Shown here one piece after another: positions 1 to 8,195 of a stretch of DNA of 64,000 nucleotides. The translations under genes were made by a program, and so were the position numbers. The notes beneath the pieces are model-generated. The model searched no databases and was not told where the DNA came from. It saw only the letters and a list, made by a program, of their open reading frames with translations. The stretch comes from G963701675 sp963701675. Lineage in GTDB: Bacteria > Planctomycetota > Planctomycetia > Gemmatales > Gemmataceae. Positions within the stretch are counted from its first letter, which is position 1. Each line of letters opens with the position of its first letter. The DNA lies in contig OY969623.1 in the NCBI GenBank assembly GCA_963701675.1, positions 5,332,001 through 5,396,000 of the forward strand. Reading direction: 5' to 3'.

Positions 1-212
1 TTGATGGCCATCTCCTCGTGTTCCCTGCTTTCGAAGAGCCGGACACCGGCAAGAGTGTCCGCGGCGATAGGGAACGGATCGGGCATCGTCACCCGCTGTC
101 GTTTTCCGAACCGATCGGCAAAACGGGAAACATCTCCATTCTCTTTCGATGGCTCGGTGACTGCGGTGCCGGTTTCTGTTGAACTGTCGTCTGATGTGTG
201 TTTGGTAGACAT
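1..212 (-). CDS. Unknown protein, N-terminal part only (runs off window)
   Basis: An open frame reads leftward from an ATG at 212-210 to the window edge, so only about 70 N-terminal residues are visible, beginning MSTKHTSDDSSTETGTAV. A clear GGAGGA Shine-Dalgarno sits about 5 nt upstream of the ATG, which is the main reason to accept the gene. The first 30 residues are Ser/Thr/Glu-rich and probably disordered; they are followed by a more mixed stretch (FADRFGKRQRVTMPDPFPIA). No family is recognised. The next 250 bp upstream are AT-richer and free of genes, compatible with a promoter for this gene. The overlapping forward frame has no ribosome site and is taken as a shadow. Confidence 0.6.
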   Translation of the reverse strand, partial: MSTKHTSDDSSTETGTAVTEPSKENGDVSRFADRFGKRQRVTMPDPFPIAADTLAGVRLFESREHEEMAI

Positions 213-470
213 GTGATCCTCCTTGATCATAGGGGAATGATAAACCCCTATTAAGGAAGATATTAACACATCTTCATATCGCTGCGCAATAGGCTGGCTG
301 CGGGTTTCCGCGTGGTGACATGCGAAAAAGTGAGGTTTTCTGCGGCTTCTAGAGCTTCCATCAACCGGAAAGCCGCAGAAAATGCTGTGTACCGGGCCAT
401 TCGGGTTTCGCCTGTTTACCCGGCTGGAAGCGATTGGCCAGTGCTTTCCTTGGTACGCTGCCTCGCGCGG

Positions 471-600
471 GTTCTCAAATTCCGGGCCTTGTCAAGTACC
501 TTTTTTTGGAGCCCGCATCGCGTGGATAGGGCGCGAGTCCCGCCAGTCCCCATCGCCCACGGGACTTCGCCCGCAGGCTCCACGCGAGGCGGCCACGAGA
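471..600 (+). repeat. Dispersed direct repeat, copy 1
   Basis: The stretch starting GTTCTCAAATTCCGGG and running through GCCCGCATCGCGTGGATAGG to the CGAGGCGGC tail recurs at 4008-4140 in the same orientation with few differences (for example CGAGTCCC against CAAGTCCC). The central 60-70 bp are almost identical. Neither copy carries a credible gene. It is GC-rich with several self-complementary GGGCG/CGCCC words. It could be a MITE-like or REP-like element or a structured RNA. Confidence 0.7.
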
Positions 601-788
601 GCTGCTGAGTCGGGGTTTTGCGGGGACTCTTGGTCATGGCGTGTTGGCGGCCGGAGCGTCACGCTTCATTCTCGCCAGTTCATTGTTCTCACCGGAGTCG
701 GGACTCAAGCCCGCTCCACCTTTGCGTGGGATGCCCGGTTCCGCATGTAGGGTGCGCAGTGCCATAGCTGACCTGCATCGCCTTCGTC

Positions 789-845
789 GGGATCACCGGA
801 CGCCTCTCGTCCTGGCAAGGACGAACCCCGTCTATTGACGGATTC
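789..845 (+). repeat. Imperfect direct repeat, unit 1, near the IS110 end
   Basis: GGATCACCGGACGCCTCTCG...GGCAAGGACG...GACGGATTCT here resembles GGAATCACCGGCGCTCTCG...GGCAAGGGACG...GACGGATCTC at 1028-1083, about 240 bp away. The second unit abuts the 3' end of the IS110 transposase. The pair could mark an element boundary or two copies of a host repeat used as a target. Confidence 0.4.
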
Positions 846-1027
846 TGATGATTCAACTGGTCATATAGTGCCTCTTTCTTCCGTAGCCACCCCCGCGGTG
901 CGTATTCTTGCCGGTCTCAGGGTTCTCAACGAAGTCGAGGTAAACTCGCTTCAACATTGCGTCAGATGCTCCGGGTTCCAATGTCCCACACGCAGTCCCA
1001 TGAAGCAGGCTGCAGCCCGCGAAGGAC

Positions 1028-1083
1028 GGAATCACCGGCGCTCTCGTCCCGGCAAGGGACGCATCCGTCAGGCGACGGATCTC
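1028..1083 (+). repeat. Imperfect direct repeat, unit 2, near the IS110 end
   Basis: Second unit of the pair described at 789-845. It ends about 20 bp before the IS110 transposase stop codon and so is likely to be inside or at the edge of the element. Confidence 0.4.
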
Positions 1084-1103
1084 GTGATATCCTCCTTTGT
1101 CTG

Positions 1104-2140
1104 CTAGGCTGCCATCGCCGGTTCCGGTTCGGACCAACGGAAAGCTTCGCCAGTGAGCCACATCTGATGCATAATCACCGCTAACTTGCGAGCCACGGCT
1201 ATCTTGGCCTTACTCATGCTGCTTCGTTTGGCGATGCGCAGTCCCCATGACTTGAGGGCCGACCATCTTTTTGTTCGCGTGAGAAGACAGCAAGCCGCCT
1301 CGTACAGATAACTTCTCACCAGCCTGTCGCTATCAGTCTGGCGAGGTGGATTACAGCGGCCGCATTTCCAAGTGTGGCGCTTGTTGGTCAGGCCAAAGTA
1401 TGCGCCGACACTTCGTGACTTCCTAAAGCGCTTCGGATCATCGACCGCCGCGATGAATGCCACGGCAGTGACAATGCCTACGCCTGGGACCGTCATTAGA
1501 TGGGTGCAAATCTTATCATTCTCGGCGTAATCTTTAAGCAAAGCATCCAATGCCGTGACCTGTTCCTGGACGGTTCGTAAGACCTGCATCAGGGGATCGA
1601 CCATCTTCTGCAACAGCTGGTGCCCGTCGACGGTGGCCCGCACCTTGCGCTCGAAGCCCTTCTCGACGCTTTGTGACACCATGAATCCGAAAGTTCTGAG
1701 GATGCTGCGCACTTGATTCTTCAGATCGGTGCGGGTGCCAACCAACTGTGCCCTGGCGCCCAGAAATGTGCCTAGGCGGTGGCTGTCCAGGCTCTTGACG
1801 GAGACCTGCTTAAAAAAGTTGGTTCGCATCATCTGGGCGATTCCATGGGCATCGTTCGCATCCGTTTTGTTGATTTGCATGCTGAGCGCACCGTGCGCAT
1901 GACGGGCATCGACGCAAATGGCCGGTAATCCCATATCGTTCAACGAATGCCACAGCCAGGAGATAATGCCCCGCTCTCAAAGCCGACCAGCGTGGCTGAG
2001 GGTGCTTTGGCACGGATAGTGGCGGCAATGTCCTCCGGCTTGGTTGGACACTTGCCCTGCCAAACCTTCTTGCCGGTACCGTTGACGACGCACAAATGCG
2101 TCGTTGCTTGCGAAATATCGAGTCCAACAAATTGTTCCAT
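1104..2140 (-). pseudogene. IS110-family transposase, frameshifted and carrying an internal micro-inversion
   Basis: A DEDD-plus-serine recombinase of IS110-type insertion sequences. The start is the ATG at 2140-2138 (MEQFVGLDISQATTHL), preceded by CGGAGG 5 nt upstream. The DEDD set is visible: D in GLDIS, E in FESGAL and the two D in KTDANDA. The C-terminal Transposase_20 region (PGVGIVTAVAFIAA, RSVGAYFGLTNKR, RLVRSYLYEAA) is also clear. Two lesions are seen. Near 1953-1963 one base is missing: the frame leaves at LSPGCGIR and the next frame gives the expected WLWHSLNDMGLP. At 1329-1378 a 50-bp segment is inverted, so YQSGEVDYSGRISKCG now reads on the opposite strand. Repaired length would be about 345 residues, normal for the family. 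Expected to be inactive. Confidence 0.9.
1329..1378 (+). other. 50-bp micro-inversion inside the IS110 transposase
   Basis: On the + strand 1331-1378 translates to YQSGEVDYSGRISKCG, the conserved C-terminal signature of IS110-family transposases, although the gene lies on the minus strand. The minus-strand gene here instead reads HTWKCGRCNPPRQTDS between NKR and DRLVRSY. Flipping exactly 1329-1378, which begins and ends with GC on both sides, restores NKR-YQSGEVDYSGRISKCG-DRL with no gain or loss of bases. The segment probably holds the conserved serine of the family. Confidence 0.85.
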
Positions 2141-2413
2141 AAATCCTCCGTGATGGGTTGTGATTGCGGGGGCAGCCCCCATAACTCGATTAACCGAGTC
2201 AATGGCGGCCCGCAATTACACAATGTCCCACACGGTTCAGAGGCCAGCTGCCAATTCCCAGTTATGTTCTGCCGATTGTGCCTCGTGTTGTTACAGTATG
2301 TATAGCCCGCTAGTACGCCTGAGTCGTGCTAAGTGTATCACATTCCTGTTGCACGAGTTGGTTGACATTGTGTGTGTGACAATTGCGCCCGCGCGCTTGG
2401 GAGGGAAATAGAA
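2141..2413. other. Upstream end of the IS110 element, possible bridge-RNA region
   Basis: Gene-free DNA 5' of the IS110 transposase. It contains a GGGGGCAGCCCC block and a perfect 5-bp hairpin ACTCG-ATTAAC-CGAGT at about 2184-2199. IS110-family elements carry structured non-coding ends, and in IS621-like members the upstream end encodes the bridge RNA. The element tip cannot be fixed here because the family makes little or no target duplication. Confidence 0.35.
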
Positions 2414-2436
2414 GGGCCACCCAGGTTGGGTGGCCC
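2414..2436 (-). terminator. Intrinsic terminator after the XRE gene
   Basis: Perfect 10-bp stem GGGCCACCCA/TGGGTGGCCC with a 3-nt loop, followed on the minus strand by TTCTATTTCCC. It lies about 100 bp past the stop of the minus-strand regulator at 2536-3198. Confidence 0.65.
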
Positions 2437-2535
2437 TCCAATATTCCAGTGTCGTCACAAAAAACTGGATTGCGAGCGGGTGGAGTCCGCTGAATGCCAC
2501 AAGTAGGAGCGCTTCCCACGGACTCTCGACGGCAC

Positions 2536-3198
2536 TCACAAAGACTTTCCTCTGGTGATGTCATTCGTGCCGTAGCAAGTTTCCCTCAATTGTGCTGAAA
2601 GCCGCTCAGCGATGCGAGTGCCGAACTCATCCTTCCTTCGCGCTCTAGGTCCTAGCCTACGGTCCCAACCATTTGCTTGAGATTGCGTTTCAGTTTCCTT
2701 CGGCACGCACCTTTCAAGCTCTAGGCGCAGCTCTTCGAGCATCTCGTCAGGCGACCTTCTTGACGCTTCCGCGAGGTCCTCAGCCATTCTAACGGCCTCG
2801 CTCGGCCTGCAGTTTAGGTGCTTACAAATGACTGCAAGCTTGTCCGGCGGAATGTTCAGGATCGCTCCGCTTTCCACTTTACTTAGATAGTCTTGTGTTA
2901 TGCTCCTATCATCCCCCCTCGCAAGTTCGGCCAACCGTTTTTGAGTCTTACGCTGACTGAACCGGTAGAGATAAAGTGCTCGTCCAAGGAAGTCTCCATA
3001 ATCGACAATACTTCCGAATGTCTGAGCATATCTCTCCTTCCTTTTCTCCGAGAATTTAGTCAGTTCTACAGTCATTTCCTGGATGATATCATCGATCATT
3101 TCCTGGGATAGAACATTGAGAAGCCGGTGCTGAAGCCACGTAACGACAAAAGCGTGCATGAGACGAGCTTCGGCAGCCCTCGTCATTTCCGCATTCAT
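2536..3198 (-). CDS. XRE-family helix-turn-helix regulator with long flanking domains
   Basis: A 220-residue predicted DNA-binding protein. The HTH_3/XRE domain spans about residues 70-142: LGRALYLYRFSQRKTQKRLAEL, then SITQDYLSKVESGAILNIPPDKLAVICKHLNCRPSEA. The recognition-helix pattern YLSKVESG is typical of the family. Before it is a ~65-residue charged helical region, and after it a Glu/Arg-rich tail with no known domain, so the protein is longer than simple Cro/CI-type repressors. The ATG at 3198 has GGGAGT about 6 nt upstream. The hairpin at 2414-2436 follows it. The next gene upstream on the same strand starts at 3626, so the two may share a transcript. Target and ligand are unknown. 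Confidence 0.75.
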   Translation of the reverse strand: MNAEMTRAAEARLMHAFVVTWLQHRLLNVLSQEMIDDIIQEMTVELTKFSEKRKERYAQTFGSIVDYGDFLGRALYLYRFSQRKTQKRLAELARGDDRSITQDYLSKVESGAILNIPPDKLAVICKHLNCRPSEAVRMAEDLAEASRRSPDEMLEELRLELERCVPKETETQSQANGWDRRLGPRARRKDEFGTRIAERLSAQLRETCYGTNDITRGKSL

Positions 3199-3262
3199 GA
3201 TTGACTCCCTTTCTGGATTGGTTTTCTGATCGGCAAGTAAGTCTCTTCATAAGTCCATTCCA

Positions 3263-3308
3263 TCGGGGCGGAAGCCACGCACTTCCGCCCCGAAATTGTT
3301 TTTTGTTT
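3263..3308 (+). terminator. Strong stem-loop with T-rich tail between two minus-strand genes
   Basis: Perfect 12-bp stem TCGGGGCGGAAG/CTTCCGCCCCGA with a 7-nt loop (3263-3293), followed on the + strand by AATTGTTTTTTGTTTG. The T-tract points rightward, although both neighbouring genes read leftward. It may block antisense transcription, or the hairpin alone may act on the leftward transcript. Confidence 0.6.
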
Positions 3309-3311
3309 GCA

Positions 3312-3626
3312 CTACTTGGAACTCAACTCAAGCTGCAGTTCGAGGTGATACGGGTCGTTGGGGCGCGCTTTCAGCCGGCGGGGCAAATCTTTTTCAAGAA
3401 TTGCCCGGTCCTCGGCGCTACATAAGCCATGCCGGATATACGTCACGGCGTCCGCACTACTCCAGCGGCGGACCTGGGCTTCCCACGGGCGTTCTGTTTC
3501 ATCGCCTTCCTGGCGCGACTCGTTGAGCACGCGGCTAACTTCCATCATGTCTCCCGCGAGCTGCTCCAACCGGCGGCCGATCCGCCTTGTCAGCTTCGCG
3601 ACCTCTTTCAACCGCAGTCGATTCAT
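3312..3626 (-). CDS. Small hypothetical protein, 104 residues
   Basis: An open frame with a good ribosome site (AAAGGAC about 7 nt before the ATG at 3626). The product begins MNRLRLKEVAKLTRRIGRRL, is highly charged, and looks helical in its first half (LEQLAGDMMEVSRVLNESRQEG). The second half has WEAQVRRWSSADAVTYIRHGL and a tail ending LQLELSSK. It has no signal peptide or membrane segment. No family is recognised. It lies directly upstream of, and in the same direction as, the XRE regulator at 2536-3198, separated by the stem-loop at 3263-3293, so it could be co-regulated. Confidence 0.6.
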   Translation of the reverse strand: MNRLRLKEVAKLTRRIGRRLEQLAGDMMEVSRVLNESRQEGDETERPWEAQVRRWSSADAVTYIRHGLCSAEDRAILEKDLPRRLKARPNDPYHLELQLELSSK

Positions 3627-4176
3627 GACTTTTGTCCTTTCTGAAGAGGAACGACAAAGATGATTCGTACCCGGCCTCCACAGACCGATACCTCTATTAT
3701 ATGCGTTTGCCGCATATTACAAAGTGTACATAGGAACATTATGAGCGCATTCTTGTCGCAAACGCGCAGTCTCTGTCGCACTCGCGCGGTGAATACCGCA
3801 GGGGGGTCGCCAGGGCGGCCAACTTGCCCCCCGGCATGAACCGTTGCATTGATCGCTCACACAGGGAGCCGCCCGTCCGACAGCGTTGAAATCTGTGACC
3901 CCCCGTTTTCCTGGTGTCTATACGTGATGCCAAGATTTGACGGCAAGAATGGCCCGCGATGGGCGGAGGCGGTTTTTGCGAAATTGCCCTGTTAGATCGC
4001 CCGGCGAGTTCTCAAATTGCGGGAGCTGTCAAGTACCTTTTTGTTTGAGCCCGCATCGCGTGGATAGGGCGCAAGTCCCGCCAGTCCCCATCGCCCACGG
4101 GACTTCGCCCGCAGGCCCCGCCCGAGGCGGCACGGAGTCAGGCGGCAAATTGAAGACGAGATGAACTACGAAGGGG
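3627..4176. other. Gene-free stretch with second dispersed repeat
   Basis: No convincing gene. The left part (3690-3740) is AT-rich and is a plausible promoter for the gene starting at 3626. The right part is occupied by the repeat copy at 4008-4140. Confidence 0.5.
4008..4140 (+). repeat. Dispersed direct repeat, copy 2
   Basis: Second copy of the repeat at 471-600, same orientation. GTCAAGTACCTTTTT, GCCCGCATCGCGTGGATAGG and CATCGCCCACGGGACTTCGC are shared exactly. It ends close to the 3' end of the DUF1353-like gene. Confidence 0.7.
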
Positions 4177-4860
4177 CTAGGACGGTAAGTTGTTCGGGCT
4201 GATTTTCTCTATGTCCTCGAGAGAGGGGTTCTTCGCGTCAATAAATTCTTGTAGTTTCTTCGGGGTGGAAGGTAGAGGATCTAGTGTCGCGATGGTCTTG
4301 GCCACGGGGAACACGTACGTAACCGTTCGCTGTTGCGGCGTTCCGTCGGGAAGTGTGACTGTTACTTCACGTGGTTGAGAAACCAATTCTAGCTCCCACC
4401 TTGGACCGAAGTGGTAGACAGCAGCGAAAATTATTTTGGCTTTTCTCTCGGGTACGCCTCCGCAACGACATGCCTCATGGAACATTCGATGGACATCCTG
4501 CCAAGATTCCTTCATTTCATTGCAGGCGACGTCATGCACGATGGATGCGTTTCGATATTCACCCTCAAGAGGACCGCCAGTGACGGACCAGAATATTCTG
4601 GGAATGGACGCTCCGTTGATGATAGAATTCGTTGGGGCGAGCCATGGCTTCTTGCGAGGGTCGATGTATATGAAATCCTTGCGGAGCTGAACCAAACGGC
4701 CGTCGCTGAGTAGTTCAGCAACGGGGGGGAGCGGGAATTCGCCCCATTCAACATTAAGGTTAGGCTTGGTTCGCGGATCAAAACAGCCTGCAGCCAGTGC
4801 AAGGAAAGTCGAACAAACACCCAGGATAACGCCCGAAGTAATGAGAAGCAGGCGACGCAC
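4177..4860 (-). CDS. DUF1353-like secreted or lipoprotein
   Basis: The 227-residue product has an N-terminal hydrophobic segment (LLLITSGVILGVCSTFLALAA) ending in AAGC, which can be read as a loose lipobox with the cysteine near residue 26. The central region NSIINGASIPRIFWSVTGGP, then YRNASIVHDVACNE and WQDVHRMFHEA, matches the DUF1353 pattern (NGASIPR... AAIVHD). That family is common in phage and bacterial genomes and has no assigned reaction. The C-terminal 70 residues are Pro/Thr-rich. The start is a GTG at 4860 with AAGGAA about 10 nt upstream. It is transcribed divergently from the subtilase at 5153, sharing a ~290-bp intergenic region. Confidence 0.7.
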   Translation of the reverse strand: MRRLLLITSGVILGVCSTFLALAAGCFDPRTKPNLNVEWGEFPLPPVAELLSDGRLVQLRKDFIYIDPRKKPWLAPTNSIINGASIPRIFWSVTGGPLEGEYRNASIVHDVACNEMKESWQDVHRMFHEACRCGGVPERKAKIIFAAVYHFGPRWELELVSQPREVTVTLPDGTPQQRTVTYVFPVAKTIATLDPLPSTPKKLQEFIDAKNPSLEDIEKISPNNLPS

Positions 4861-5152
4861 GGCGAATAAATTCCTTGTTTTTTAACCTTAGGGGCGGACT
4901 TTCATGTGTAAGTCAGAGTAGGCGGGAATTCGTCCGTGGCAACAGAGCGTTCAATTGGGACGCTGATGCATCTAGATTATGTGATATGCCTACTGCATTC
5001 CTTCCCACAAGTCGAGGCAGATGCAGACACGCACAGTATCATCCGATGACGAATCAGAGGCGCGCAGCTCTGGCGTTCACTAAGTTCGACTAATGTGATA
5101 GCATAAAGTTGTTTTTGCTGGCCTTGTATGGCTTTCTGGAAAGGGGTCCACC

Positions 5153-8041
5153 ATGAGACCTGGTGCGTTTCAGCTGGCAATGTGTCAGTGCGTCGTATTG
5201 ATGGCGACACTGGCGAACATAGGAAATGCTCAGACGGAGGAAGACTACTACTGGTCGAATGGGCAAAAAGTGCCATTGCGAGTGCATACCGATGTACTTG
5301 CGATTGAAGGGGACCGTACCGCGGTTCGCCTAACTGCCAGCGGAAGTGAACTTATGAACGGCGTTCGCGGGTTCTGGGATAATGAAAATCCGCGAGCCGC
5401 CGACTTGAGCCGAGTGCGCGTGTTCGGGGTCAAAATCGATCCGGACAAGAAGGAGGAGATCAAAAGCAAAGTAAGGCAGAAAGGCGGCCTCGTGCGCAGG
5501 ACAGGCCTCATCGCATCGGTGGGCATCAGGGGCGAGCAAGAGAATAACCCGCTGGTAGTGATCACCTCGGAGTTCGTGATCCGTTTCAAGCCCGATGTCC
5601 TCAGGAGCCGTATCGACACCATCAACGAAGTGAATAACGTAGAAGTGGTACGATTGGACCCGTACGTCAAAAATCAATACGTGCTCCGTGCGAAAGATTT
5701 GGACGCTTCGCGAACCCTGAAGTTAGCTAATAAATACTACGAGCTACCCGAGACTGACGAGCTATCGCACCCGAACTTTATTGTGCCGGCAAAAACTCGG
5801 AGCGCCTGGACAGACGATAAGCCGAACGATCGGCTTTTTGCTCTTCAATGGCACCTTCACAATACCGGCCAAACTGGAGGTAAGGCAGGCGCCGATGTTC
5901 GTGCCCTTGAGGCATGGAAAACTACGCGCGGCGATCCGAGCATCGTCGTGGCCGTCCTAGATCCCGACGGTGTCCAGACGAATCATGAAGATTTGATCCT
6001 CAACAAGTTTATCAACGCGAAGGAGATACCCGATGATGGGATGGACAACGATGATAATGGGTTCGTCGACGATGTGAGTGGTTGGAACTTTCTTAACGAT
6101 AACAATGTGCCAGTCACGAATCTGCCCCATGGAACTGCTGCCGCAGGCATCGCCGTGGCGAAGGCAGGCAACGAGAAAGGCGGCGCAGGCATTGCCCCCG
6201 AATGCAAACTGTTGGGCGTCATGCTGGGCAATGAGGTTACCGAACATGCAGATGCCTTTCATTACGCCCGGATCATGGGCGCATCGGTCATCAGCTGTAG
6301 CTGGGGCTACCCGATCGGGACCCCGGCCACCCAAGTTGTAGAAGAAGCGATTACCAGAGCCGGCACCGAGGGGCGGGGTGGCAAAGGTTGCGTGATTTGC
6401 TTTGCCATGACGAACGAAAAACGCGACAACTTTGGCGGATCAGGCGAAGCCCCTGATATTTCGTCGCATCCACGGGTCCTGGCCATTGGCCGTTCCACGA
6501 ATCTTGACCTGTGGGGCCATAGCGGATTCGGTAAAGGCATGGCACTTTTAGCGCCCTCGAATGCAGCGAAAGGAAGCCCGACCCAGGGCTGTCTATCGGG
6601 GGATCTCGCCGGCACGATTGACATCACAACCACGGACCTAATGGGTCGTTCGGGCTACAACAACGGCCTGACGAATCCTGCGGACCTGGTTCGTAAATGC
6701 TTCTGTAATGAGAATCTGACCGAAATTGAGAACGCCCACTATACAGCGTGTTTCGGAGGGACGTCCGCCGCCACGCCTCTAACGGCGGGGGTAGCGGCGC
6801 TGGTCCTGTCAGTAAATCCCGATCTCACGGCCGAGCAGGTTTACGACATCTTGAAGGAGACCGCAGAGAAAATCAATACGGCCGCGGCGGACTACAAGCC
6901 AGACGCCAAGGGAAGAGGATATAGCAACACACATGGTTACGGTCGACTTAACGCCGCGAAGGCGGTTCAACGCGCACAGGCATTGAAAGCCGCACCCAAA
7001 CCAGCACCAAGCAAGGCTTCCTCGCCGCGCGACCCACAGTCAGGCCACTCTGTCATAAGTGCTCCGGTACCCGCCGTCCAGGAATACCAGGACAAGGTAT
7101 CTAAAATCAATGGAAAAAACGTGCGTGAATTCATGCTGCGCGATCGGGGTGAACGGAAGCGGGTTTTTGTGATCGAGAATCTGTTCGCGATAAGCGTGTC
7201 TTCAGACGCGAACGCGCGTGAAATTGTGTCGCAACTAGCCAAGAGTGTGAAGCCTGCCGCAGACGTGCTGCCGCAAGGGTATGAAGCGTACAATCTGGGC
7301 TTGTTTGAGATTTCGCCTGGGAAGTATCGAGAAGTCAACGACCAAATTGAAGCGCTTGCTCGACGAGGCCTCATCAAATCAATTGGATGGGGAGTTTATT
7401 TTGATCCTGAAAAGCCGTCCACCATGAGCGTGCTTACCGATCGTCTCTCCGTCCCTTTCAAGCCCGAAGCTAACGAAGAGCAAATCCGGGCCTTTGTTGA
7501 CAAGCACAAATGGAGCGTCGTGCGTCGTGAACGGTTTGAGAAGACGGCCTACCTGTTGGAGCCCCGAACCAGAAGCATCGAACCGCTGCCAACGTTGCTG
7601 AATGAGTTTGTTCAACATCTACAGGAGAGTGGCATCGCGGACGTGGATCGCATTCAACTTCATTGGATTGCGCCGATACAGAAGCGCCCCGAGCCAACAC
7701 AGCGCACGGAGGCCGACACACCGACTCAGACGACTCTTGCGCGGAACAATAAAGGCGCGGACACTGCATCGCTAGTCTCTGGCGATGACCAAACGAAAAA
7801 CGAGATTCCCGAGGAGGCAGAGAAGATTTTGCGAGATGCAGAAGCCCTAGAGTTGATCCGGCTTGATCCGAATCAGAAAGGAGACTTTCAGGGCTGGAAA
7901 GTCTTGAAAACAGTGGCTGTGAAAGACCCGGATGTGCGGTCGAAAATCATGAATGGTGTTAAGCGCGCGATTGCTCAAAGCGACCAGGTCGCGCCCCGTT
8001 CATTCCGAGACCCGCGTCATGGTCTGCGCAAGGATGGGTGA
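5153..8041 (+). CDS. Secreted subtilisin-like serine protease (peptidase S8) with long flanking regions
   Basis: A 962-residue export-targeted protease. The signal peptide is residues 1-26 (cleavage near GNAQ). The S8 triad is visible: D270 in VVAVLDPDG, H326 in PHGTAAAGIA and S538 in FGGTSAATPLTAGVAAL. Between His and Ser the usual core motifs appear, such as VISCSWGYP. Residues 27-230 resemble a prodomain or N-terminal accessory region. About 350 residues after the catalytic domain (from residue 625) contain two segments, near 650-760 and 760-860, that resemble the N-terminal region and may be repeated domains. AAAGGGG lies 7 nt before the ATG. It is convergent with the caspase-like gene at 8196-9410, with a short overlapping frame between them. 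Substrate unknown; probably acts outside the cytoplasm. Confidence 0.9.
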   Translation: MRPGAFQLAMCQCVVLMATLANIGNAQTEEDYYWSNGQKVPLRVHTDVLAIEGDRTAVRLTASGSELMNGVRGFWDNENPRAADLSRVRVFGVKIDPDKKEEIKSKVRQKGGLVRRTGLIASVGIRGEQENNPLVVITSEFVIRFKPDVLRSRIDTINEVNNVEVVRLDPYVKNQYVLRAKDLDASRTLKLANKYYELPETDELSHPNFIVPAKTRSAWTDDKPNDRLFALQWHLHNTGQTGGKAGADVRALEAWKTTRGDPSIVVAVLDPDGVQTNHEDLILNKFINAKEIPDDGMDNDDNGFVDDVSGWNFLNDNNVPVTNLPHGTAAAGIAVAKAGNEKGGAGIAPECKLLGVMLGNEVTEHADAFHYARIMGASVISCSWGYPIGTPATQVVEEAITRAGTEGRGGKGCVICFAMTNEKRDNFGGSGEAPDISSHPRVLAIGRSTNLDLWGHSGFGKGMALLAPSNAAKGSPTQGCLSGDLAGTIDITTTDLMGRSGYNNGLTNPADLVRKCFCNENLTEIENAHYTACFGGTSAATPLTAGVAALVLSVNPDLTAEQVYDILKETAEKINTAAADYKPDAKGRGYSNTHGYGRLNAAKAVQRAQALKAAPKPAPSKASSPRDPQSGHSVISAPVPAVQEYQDKVSKINGKNVREFMLRDRGERKRVFVIENLFAISVSSDANAREIVSQLAKSVKPAADVLPQGYEAYNLGLFEISPGKYREVNDQIEALARRGLIKSIGWGVYFDPEKPSTMSVLTDRLSVPFKPEANEEQIRAFVDKHKWSVVRRERFEKTAYLLEPRTRSIEPLPTLLNEFVQHLQESGIADVDRIQLHWIAPIQKRPEPTQRTEADTPTQTTLARNNKGADTASLVSGDDQTKNEIPEEAEKILRDAEALELIRLDPNQKGDFQGWKVLKTVAVKDPDVRSKIMNGVKRAIAQSDQVAPRSFRDPRHGLRKDG

Positions 8042-8177
8042 CAAGACTGCTGAAATGGTTATTAGCTTTGCTGAGTCTAAGGGGATTGTTTACGTGAATG
8101 GTAAGCAGGTGAATGCCGTCCGACTGACGGATTCACCTGCTAAGACCCTGGACCAAATTCTGACAGATGGTAAGTGA
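8034..8177 (+). CDS. Possible 47-residue protein overlapping the protease stop codon
   Basis: The ATG at 8034 overlaps the end of the subtilase gene (ATGGGTGA), an arrangement that suits translational coupling. The product MGDKTAEMVISFAESKGIVY continues with VNGKQVNAVRLTDSPAKTL and ends QILTDGK. It has no signal or membrane segment. A longer in-frame version begins at 7953. The composition is protein-like rather than random, but no homologue is recognised. Confidence 0.4.
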   Translation: MGDKTAEMVISFAESKGIVYVNGKQVNAVRLTDSPAKTLDQILTDGK

Positions 8178-8195
8178 GACAGGTGTCATTCCGCC

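Larger units (their letters stand above)
213..1103. other. Gene-free stretch holding repeats
   Basis: No frame here has a convincing start, ribosome site or family resemblance. The stretch holds the upstream region of the gene at 1-212, one copy of a dispersed ~130-bp repeat (471-600), and two related ~56-bp stretches at 789-845 and 1028-1083. The last of these lies just beyond the stop codon of the IS110 transposase, so part of this stretch is probably the non-coding end of that element. Confidence 0.5.

Noticed and set aside
5076..5104. TTCACT-17 bp-TAGCAT as a sigma-70-like promoter for the subtilase
   Set aside because: Only four of six matches in each box, and planctomycete promoter rules are not well enough known to call it.
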